Below, piece after piece: positions 1 through 5,013 of a stretch of 5,013 nt of DNA. Under the pieces are notes generated by a model. The model was not told the DNA's origin, did not search any database, and saw only the letters and a list, made by a program, of their open reading frames with translations. Location: positions 1 to 5,013 of the forward strand of contig JAUVTH010000131.1 of assembly GCA_030601615.1 (NCBI GenBank), in the 5' to 3' direction. Numbering within the stretch: the stretch's first letter is position 1; every line of letters starts with the position of its first letter. This DNA is from Gemmatimonadota bacterium. GTDB taxonomy: Bacteria > Gemmatimonadota > Gemmatimonadetes > Palauibacterales > Palauibacteraceae. The translations under genes were made by a program, and so were the position numbers.

Positions 1-19
1 CGACCGAAACCCCCAGACC

Positions 20-27
20 GAGAGAGA
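20..27 (+). promoter_or_regulatory. Ribosome-binding site of the small cysteine-rich gene
   Basis: GAGAGAGA ends five bases before the ATG at 33. It is a purine-rich, GGAG-like Shine-Dalgarno match and not a perfect one. It supports the chosen start. The promoter must lie left of the window, because only 32 bases precede the gene. Confidence 0.45.
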
Positions 28-32
28 CAGAA

Positions 33-227
33 ATGTCTTTGTACACCTGCCCCACGTGCGGAATGAGCGTCGGCATCATCACCTGCGGCAACTGCGGTGC
101 GGAACTGGTACACGAGACGCTGACGCAGGACGACGGCAGCACGGTTCACGTTTCGAAGTGCCCGAATGGACACGGAATGATCAAGTCGCCGATGTGCTGT
201 GGCACTGACATGAGCTGCGCGATCTGA
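33..227 (+). CDS. Small cysteine-rich zinc-ribbon-like protein, 64 aa
   Basis: I do not recognise a named family, so the function is unknown. The 64 residues contain eight cysteines: a CPTC pair (C6, C9), a CGNC pair (C18, C21), then C43 in a CPNGH motif with H47, and a C-terminal CCGTDMSC motif (C55, C56, C62). The first two pairs are spaced like the knuckles of a compact zinc ribbon. The second half could form another metal site from C43, H47, C55/C56 and C62. The CCGxxM wording recalls the CCG(x)xM metal loop of desulforedoxin-like proteins, but this is only a motif resemblance. There is no signal peptide or membrane segment, so a soluble cytoplasmic protein is likely. The ATG is preceded by a purine-rich GAGAGAGA at good spacing. 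The gene ends tail-to-tail with the permease gene. The ordered cysteine pattern and the ribosome-binding stretch argue that it is real. Metal binding is inferred; a role in redox, metal handling or nucleic-acid binding is open. Confidence 0.8.
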   Translation: MSLYTCPTCGMSVGIITCGNCGAELVHETLTQDDGSTVHVSKCPNGHGMIKSPMCCGTDMSCAI

Positions 228-231
228 CGAC

Positions 232-245
232 CGGGCTGTAGTCCG
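232..245. terminator. Weak hairpin between convergent stops
   Basis: CGGGC (232-236) can pair with GTCCG (241-245) around a TGTA loop, giving a five-pair stem with one G-T wobble. It sits in the 29-base gap between the small gene's stop and the permease's stop, where a bidirectional terminator would be expected. There is no T-tract on either side and the stem is short, so it may be chance or only a weak 3' end structure. Confidence 0.2.
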
Positions 246-256
246 CTCACGACCCA

Positions 257-2650
257 TTACTCGGCCCGCAGGGCCTCCACCGGATCGATCTTCGTGGCCC
301 TGCGCGCCGGGAAGTACGTCGCCACGATGCCGGCGATCAGCAGTGCCGCCGCCATCCCGCCATACGTGACGGGCTCGAAGGCGCTGACCCCGAACAGGAA
401 GAACGACACGCCCTTCGCCATCCCGAACGCGAGGCCCAGACCCACGACGATTCCAACGACGGCCAGGACGATCCCCTGGCGCAGGATCATCCCGACCACA
501 TCACTGTTCTGCGCGCCGAGCGCCATGCGGATTCCCAGCTCCTGGCGTCGCTGCGAGACCGAGTAGGCCATCACGCCATACACTCCGGCCAGCGCGAGTA
601 TCAGAGCGATCACAGCCACCACGCTCATGATCTTGGCCATGATCGTGTCGCCGCCGAGAGACTCGTCGATGATGTCGCTCAGGGGCCGGATGCTGTACGC
701 TGGAATATTGGGATCCAGGGCCCTCACCTCCGCACGGATCGGCTCGATCAGAGACTCGAGAGGAGCGTCGGACTCGACCAGGTAGCCCAGGTTGCGGTCA
801 CCGTCCTGGTAGACCGGGAAGTAGACCATCGGTCGGTCGCCCGGGGTTGAGCCAGCCACGCCCGTGTTGGCCGCGATCCCGACGATCGCGGAGCGGTAGG
901 TGGAGAACACGAACTCGCGGCCGATCGGATCCTCGTCCGGCCAGTGACGCTCCGCCAGCAGTTCGTTGATCACGATCACATCGCGACTGCCTGTGCGGTC
1001 CGAGTCTTCGAACCCGCGGCCACGCACGATCGGTACGTCCATCGCTTCGAAGTAGCCGGGCGTGACGTCGAGCCAGTTGGTCACCTTGCGGTCCTGGTCC
1101 GTCACGATGTCGTCGCCCGGCAGCGTGTAGTAGGTGGAGTTGTTGCCCTGCGACGGAATGATCGTCGTCGCGCCGACGGTGGTGACTCCGGGAAGTGACT
1201 CCAGGCGCTCGGCAAGCTGTTCGTGAAACGCCGTGACTGAAACGGTGTCCGGATACTCTTGCTGCGGCAGCGCGATCCGAAAAGCCAGGAGGTCGCTCTC
1301 ATCAAAGCCGCGATCTGCGAGTCGCACGTTGATGAAGGCCTGGACCAGGAGCGCCGAGGACACGAGCAATGCCAGGGCCAGCGCGATCTCGCCAATAACG
1401 AGAGCCTTGCGCAGGCGTCCCCCGCGGGCCGCCGTGCCGCTGCGCCCGCCTTCCTTGAGCGACTCGGCGGTGCTGACCCGCGAGCCCTGGATCGCGGGCG
1501 CGAGGCCGACCAGAATCGCGCTCAGGATCACCATCGCCGCCGTGAACAACAGGACCCGCCCATCGAGGCCGAGCTCGTTCACTCGCGGGAACCAGGGGGG
1601 CATCAGCGAAACGAGCCAGCGGATTCCGAACACGGAGACCACGACGCCGAGGGCCCCTCCGGCGAACGACAGGATTAGCGCATCGGTCAGGAAATGGCGC
1701 ACGATGCGCGACCGATCCGCACCGAGGGCCGAGCGCACGGCCATCTCGCGCTCCCGCCCGGCGGCGTGGGTGAGGAGCAGGTTCGCCACGTTCGCGCACG
1801 CGATGAGCAGCAGGAAGAGCACGGCAAGGGACGAGATCGAGGTCCCGACCTTGAACCCCTCGCCGAAGATGTCGTCGTGCAACGTGATGATCCTGGCCCC
1901 GTTCCCCGTGTTCGTCTCCGGGTACTCAGAAGCCAGCTGACCGGCGATACGCTCCGTCTCGTCCTGGGCCTGAGCGTGCGTGAAGCCGGAGTTCACGCGT
2001 GCCAGAGCCTGCAGGTAGTGGCTGTTGCGAGACTCCTCTCCCGTGATCGACAGGGGCACCCAGATGTCGTCGAAGATGGAGCCGTACCAGAAATCGGATG
2101 CCATCACCCCGACGATCGTGTGAGGCTCGCCGTCCAGCAGCACGTCGGTGCCGAGGATGTCCGGATCCTGGCCGAACCGTCGCACCCACAGGCCGTGGCT
2201 GATCAGGGCCACCTGATCCTGGCCCTCTATCTCTTCGTCTGGCACGAAGGCCCGTCCGAGGGCCGGCTCGACGCCCAGCACGCGAAAGAAGTCCCACGTC
2301 AGGCGTCGGCCCCGGACCCGCTCGGGCCGGTCGCCCTCGGAGATATTGAAGGCGGCGCCTCTCGACGCGGCGAGCGCCATCGTCTGGCTCCGCTCCCGGA
2401 AATCGACGAAGTCCGGAACGGAGAACGAGACCTGGGTCCACCCACGCTCGTGATTCGTAGTGTAAACGGAGTGGAGATCGCCGGACTCAGGGAACGGCAG
2501 CGGCCGCAACATGAACACGTCGACGGCGCTGAAGATCGTCGAGACAGAGCCGATGCCGATCCCCAGGGAGAGGACCGCGATCGCGATGAGAAGTCCGCCG
2601 CGGCGGAGCGATCGAAGACCGTACTTGAAGTCCTGCCAGATCCTGTCCAT
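257..2650 (-). CDS. Orphan ABC transporter permease, duplicated FtsX/MacB type (ADOP-like), 797 aa
   Basis: This is an inner-membrane permease of the MacB/FtsX superfamily in the fused, duplicated form known as ADOP (acidobacterial duplicated orphan permease). The opening residues (WQDFKYGLRSLRR, then a hydrophobic helix at about 19-42) are typical. A first MacB-type periplasmic domain spans about 45-265. Three helices follow at about 271-294, 321-348 and 365-388. A fifth helix (415-437) starts the second half, with a second periplasmic domain (about 440-665) and final helices at 671-697, 722-745 and 762-780. The cytoplasmic coupling motif appears twice, as REREMAVRSALGA (299-311) and RRQELGIRMALGA (701-713), showing internal duplication. 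The end, PARRATKIDPVEALRAE, is the classic family tail. Length is normal (about 800). No ATPase gene lies beside it, and no N-terminal PadR-like domain is present. The substrate is unknown; relatives export macrolides, peptides or lipoproteins, or act as mechanotransducers. The ATG at 2650 is the first start after an in-frame stop at 2699-2701; no GTG or TTG lies between. The region before it lacks a clear Shine-Dalgarno sequence. Confidence 0.93.
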   Translation of the reverse strand: MDRIWQDFKYGLRSLRRGGLLIAIAVLSLGIGIGSVSTIFSAVDVFMLRPLPFPESGDLHSVYTTNHERGWTQVSFSVPDFVDFRERSQTMALAASRGAAFNISEGDRPERVRGRRLTWDFFRVLGVEPALGRAFVPDEEIEGQDQVALISHGLWVRRFGQDPDILGTDVLLDGEPHTIVGVMASDFWYGSIFDDIWVPLSITGEESRNSHYLQALARVNSGFTHAQAQDETERIAGQLASEYPETNTGNGARIITLHDDIFGEGFKVGTSISSLAVLFLLLIACANVANLLLTHAAGREREMAVRSALGADRSRIVRHFLTDALILSFAGGALGVVVSVFGIRWLVSLMPPWFPRVNELGLDGRVLLFTAAMVILSAILVGLAPAIQGSRVSTAESLKEGGRSGTAARGGRLRKALVIGEIALALALLVSSALLVQAFINVRLADRGFDESDLLAFRIALPQQEYPDTVSVTAFHEQLAERLESLPGVTTVGATTIIPSQGNNSTYYTLPGDDIVTDQDRKVTNWLDVTPGYFEAMDVPIVRGRGFEDSDRTGSRDVIVINELLAERHWPDEDPIGREFVFSTYRSAIVGIAANTGVAGSTPGDRPMVYFPVYQDGDRNLGYLVESDAPLESLIEPIRAEVRALDPNIPAYSIRPLSDIIDESLGGDTIMAKIMSVVAVIALILALAGVYGVMAYSVSQRRQELGIRMALGAQNSDVVGMILRQGIVLAVVGIVVGLGLAFGMAKGVSFFLFGVSAFEPVTYGGMAAALLIAGIVATYFPARRATKIDPVEALRAE

Positions 2651-2695
2651 GCGGACGCCGGTCGCAGAGGGGAAGCCGCTCGTCTGCCCGGCAAG

Positions 2696-2724
2696 ATACT
2701 ATGATTAGAGATTCACGGGGTTTC
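2696..2724 (-). promoter_or_regulatory. Possible promoter for the permease gene
   Basis: The only AT-rich patch in the intergenic region lies at 2694-2714. Read on the minus strand it contains TAGTAT (2701-2696), a fair -10 match, with GAAACC (2724-2719) 17 bases upstream as a poor -35. It would give an untranslated leader of about 40 bases. The AT-rich patch is seen directly; its role as promoter is inferred from position and composition. Confidence 0.3.
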
Positions 2725-2783
2725 GGCGAGTGGAGCGAGCATCCCGGTTCCTGACCGCTACGGACTGCCGCACATCCCACCAG

Positions 2784-2811
2784 AGCGCCCCTGGCTCCGC
2801 TGCGCTACATT
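2784..2811 (+). promoter_or_regulatory. Possible promoter region and inverted repeat before the kinase gene
   Basis: TACATT at 2806-2811 is a reasonable -10 element, placed to start transcription about 25 bases before the kinase ATG. No good -35 is found at the usual distance. An inverted repeat, AGCGC (2784-2788) and GCGCT (2802-2806), flanks the presumed -35/spacer zone and touches the -10. Five-base arms are common by chance in GC-rich DNA, so an operator role is speculative. Confidence 0.3.
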
Positions 2812-2832
2812 GAGCATCCTTCGTTCATTGCT

Positions 2833-2839
2833 GGGAGAG
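2833..2839 (+). promoter_or_regulatory. Ribosome-binding site of the kinase gene
   Basis: GGGAGAG lies three bases before the ATG at 2843, with its GGGAG core five bases away. It picks this ATG over the in-frame TTG at 2828, which has no purine-rich stretch before it. The protein beginning here opens with the usual short helix before the kinase glycine loop. Confidence 0.6.
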
Positions 2840-2842
2840 TGT

Positions 2843-5013
2843 ATGCCTGACCTCCTGGAGCGTCTCCGCGAAGCACTGGGTGACCGCTACGCCATCGAGC
2901 GGGAGATCGGTCGTGGCGGCATGGCGACCGTGTTCCTGGCCGAGGACCTGAAGCACCACCGCAAGGTCGCGCTCAAGGTCATGCACCCGGAGCTGACGGA
3001 AGCGCTCGGCGCCGAGCGCTTCCTGCGCGAGATCCAGATCACCGCCCGTCTTCAGCACCCCAACATTCTCGTGCTGCTGGACTCCGGCGACGCGGACGGT
3101 CTCCTGTACTACGTCATGCCTTACGTGGAGGGGGAATCGCTGCGCGAGCTCCTCGAACGGGACACACAACTGCCACTGGAAGAGGCGCTGCGGATCACTC
3201 GGGAGGTGGCGGACGGTCTGGACTGCGCCCACCGGCAGAACGTGATTCACCGCGACATCAAGCCCGCGAACATCCTGCTATCCGTGGGACACGCCGTGAT
3301 CGCCGACTTCGGCGTGGCAGCGGCCGTCGAGGAGGCGGGAGGCACCAGGCTCACGCAGACGGGAATGGCGGTCGGGACACCCGCCTACATGAGTCCCGAG
3401 CAGGAAGGCGGCAACCGGGTCAACGCGCGCAGCGATGTCTACGCGCTCGGCTGCGTGCTGTACGAGATGCTGGCAGGCCAGCCTCCGCTCACGGGGCGCA
3501 CTCCGCAGGCGACTCGGGCCCGCCGTCTGAACGAGACGCCGCCGCCGCTCAGAAACGTGCGCGGGTCGGTTCCCGTGCAGGTGGATCAGGTTCTGTGCAG
3601 GGCGCTCGATCCCGTGCCGGCCGATCGGTACGCCACGGCGCGGGAGTTCGCCGATGCCCTCACCGACGCAGTGCAGGCCGGAGACGTGATCCCGGCACCC
3701 GAGCGCCGGAACGCCCGGTTGAAGATCGTGGCCGCGGGCACGCTGGTGCTGGCCGCTGTGGCGGCGATCTGGCTCTTTTTCGATCGAGGAGTTGCGCCGG
3801 ATAACGATCGCGTCGTGGTCGCCGTGTTCGACAACCAGACGGGGGACGCTTCCCTGGATCCGGTGGGCCGCATGGCGCAGGACTGGATCACCCAGGGGCT
3901 GGCCCGGACAGGCGTAGTCGAGGTGGTTCCGACGACGACCGCACTGAAGTCCTACCTGTACGTTACGTCGATCGAGGGAACACGCGAGGGATCGGATCCG
4001 ATTCGCCTGCTGGCCGAGGAGACGGGGGCCGGCACAGTCGTCTCGGGAGCCTACTATCGCCGGGGTGACAGCATCCAGTTCCAGACACAGATCACGGACG
4101 CCACCCGCGGCCGGTTGCTCACCGCCCTGGACCCCGTGAGCGCTCCGATCTCGGACCCCGTGGAGGCCATCGACCTGCTGGGGCGTCGCGTGACGGGTTA
4201 CGTGGCTCGCCGCGCCGATCCGCGGCGGGAGCGAGAGGCAGCGGAGGCCAGTCGGCCACCCACGTTCGAGGCGTACCAGGAAGCTGCCCAGGGACTGGAG
4301 GTCTTCATCCGGGCCGAGTTTCGCGCCTCCATCCCCTACTTCCTACGCGCGGCCGCACTGGACTCCACGTACGCGGGGCCCCGAATCTGGGCCGCCGCGG
4401 CCTACATGAATACGGGCCAGTGGGCGCAGGCCGACTCAATCGTTCAGTTGTCGAATCAAGCACGAGGGAGACTCTCCGTCAGCGAGCGGCAGAGCGTGGA
4501 CTGGGTTCTGGCCCGCCTCCGGGGCGATCAGTGGGGTGCGCTCGAGGCAGCTCGCCGGATGGTTGAGCTCAGCTCGGGCTCGGAGTGGAGGTGGATCACC
4601 GCTTGGATGGCTGTGGCGGTCAATCGCCCCGCGGAGGCCGTGGAGGCTCTCGAGCCGGTGGATCCGGAGCGCGGATTCATGCGAGGGTTCCCCTACTACT
4701 ACCTGATGCTCGCTGCCGCCCATCACCTGCTGGGCGATCACGAGCGCGAACTGGAGGCGGCGGTTCGCGGCCGCGAGCAATACGCCGGTCTGAGGTACAT
4801 GCTGTTCGAGGTACGCGCTCTCGCTGCGTTGGGGCGTATCGAGCAGCTGAACGAGCGTCTGGATCAAAGCGTCAACATGATGGCTGGCTGGGCAAGCAGC
4901 TGGACTCCCGGAGACATCATGCTTGCCGCCGCCGCGGAGCTGCGAGCGCACGGTTACGCGAACGCCGCCCGCCCCGTTGTCGCCCGAGCGGTCGCGTGGC
5001 ACGAGGCGCGCCC
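2843..5013 (+). CDS. Membrane-anchored PknB-like serine/threonine protein kinase with TolB-N-like and TPR-like sensor region, 3' end cut by window
   Basis: The frame stays open for 723 codons to the window edge, so the C-terminus is missing. Residues about 16-275 form a Hanks-type kinase: glycine loop GRGGMATV (23-30), ATP-binding lysine K45, helix-C glutamate E63, catalytic loop HRDIKPAN (136-143, base D138), DFG (155-157), activation loop with T171 and T173 in the LTQTG context seen in PknB kinases, SPE (184-186) and DVYALG (198-203). All catalytic residues are intact, so it should phosphorylate Ser/Thr on partner proteins. A basic stretch (RRNARLK, about 288-294) precedes one transmembrane helix (295-313), which places the kinase inside and the rest outside the cytoplasm. 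Residues about 323-430 resemble the TolB-N/FlgO-like domain (VVVAVFDNQTGD start, later a GTVVSGAYYRRGDSI strand pair). From about 475 onward the sequence is alpha-helical and TPR-like. The part after the kinase has no cysteine. The likely role is signal sensing through protein contacts; ligand and targets are unknown. It is divergent from the permease gene. The kinase call is firm, the sensor domains moderately so. Confidence 0.93.
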   Translation, partial: MPDLLERLREALGDRYAIEREIGRGGMATVFLAEDLKHHRKVALKVMHPELTEALGAERFLREIQITARLQHPNILVLLDSGDADGLLYYVMPYVEGESLRELLERDTQLPLEEALRITREVADGLDCAHRQNVIHRDIKPANILLSVGHAVIADFGVAAAVEEAGGTRLTQTGMAVGTPAYMSPEQEGGNRVNARSDVYALGCVLYEMLAGQPPLTGRTPQATRARRLNETPPPLRNVRGSVPVQVDQVLCRALDPVPADRYATAREFADALTDAVQAGDVIPAPERRNARLKIVAAGTLVLAAVAAIWLFFDRGVAPDNDRVVVAVFDNQTGDASLDPVGRMAQDWITQGLARTGVVEVVPTTTALKSYLYVTSIEGTREGSDPIRLLAEETGAGTVVSGAYYRRGDSIQFQTQITDATRGRLLTALDPVSAPISDPVEAIDLLGRRVTGYVARRADPRREREAAEASRPPTFEAYQEAAQGLEVFIRAEFRASIPYFLRAAALDSTYAGPRIWAAAAYMNTGQWAQADSIVQLSNQARGRLSVSERQSVDWVLARLRGDQWGALEAARRMVELSSGSEWRWITAWMAVAVNRPAEAVEALEPVDPERGFMRGFPYYYLMLAAAHHLLGDHERELEAAVRGREQYAGLRYMLFEVRALAALGRIEQLNERLDQSVNMMAGWASSWTPGDIMLAAAAELRAHGYANAARPVVARAVAWHEAR

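Noticed and set aside
1233..1940. A 235-codon plus-strand open frame antisense to the middle of the permease
   Set aside because: It is Arg/Ser/Pro-rich with no recognisable motif or ribosome-binding context, and overlaps the other antisense frames. It is a shadow of the permease codon pattern.
1694..2704. A 336-codon plus-strand open frame antisense to the permease's N-terminal half
   Set aside because: The translation is low-complexity, rich in R, D, H and G, with no domain-like pattern. Such long antisense frames are expected opposite GC-rich coding sequence, and the minus-strand permease explains the region fully.
2825..3250. A 141-codon minus-strand open frame opposite the kinase N-lobe
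   Set aside because: It lies opposite the strongly conserved glycine loop, K45 and catalytic-loop coding sequence, so it is a complementary-strand artefact.
4436..5002. A 188-codon minus-strand open frame opposite the kinase C-terminal region
   Set aside because: The plus-strand kinase frame is open throughout and continues a coherent multidomain protein. The minus-strand product shows no family features.
2843..5013. The idea that the kinase region is non-coding or broken on the plus strand
   Set aside because: Reading from ATG 2843 shows no stop through 5011, with all kinase motifs in one frame. The gene is simply cut by the window edge, not frameshifted.
1..5013. Mobile elements, CRISPR arrays, tRNA or rRNA genes, long direct repeats
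   Set aside because: No transposase or integrase, no terminal inverted repeats, no repeat-spacer pattern and no tRNA-like or rRNA-like segments were seen on either strand. Only about 250 bases fall outside the three genes.

Overview
The window is GC-rich and densely coding, and it holds three genes: a 64-residue cysteine-rich protein on the plus strand, a large FtsX/MacB-type ABC permease on the minus strand, and the start of a membrane-anchored serine/threonine protein kinase on the plus strand that runs off the right edge. An orphan 'duplicated permease' beside a PknB-like kinase carrying a TolB-N-like domain and a helical repeat tail is a style common in Gemmatimonadota and Acidobacteriota. 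The kinase's N-terminal wording points more to Gemmatimonadota. This placement is inference from protein style; no rRNA or marker gene is present.

Layout. Bases 1-32 are a short leader with a purine-rich ribosome-binding stretch. Bases 33-227 encode the small protein, which has two CxxC pairs, a CPxGH motif and a C-terminal CCGxDMxC motif, and is probably a zinc or other metal-binding ribbon. Its stop lies 29 bases from the stop of the convergent permease gene (257-2650, minus), with only a weak hairpin between them. A 192-base intergenic region (2651-2842) separates the start codons of the divergent permease and kinase genes and must hold both promoters. From 2843 to the right edge one frame stays open for 723 codons. 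It encodes a complete kinase domain with all catalytic residues, one transmembrane helix, a TolB-N/FlgO-like domain and a TPR-like helical region whose end is missing.

How they may work together. The sequence does not show a shared pathway. The permease is an orphan exporter- or lipoprotein-release-type subunit without its ATPase in the window. The kinase looks like a one-pass receptor with an extracytoplasmic sensor and a cytoplasmic kinase. Divergent transcription from one intergenic region allows co-regulation but does not prove it. No mobile element, RNA gene, CRISPR array or clear novel multigene system is visible. The least explained items are the small cysteine-rich protein and the sensor half of the kinase.
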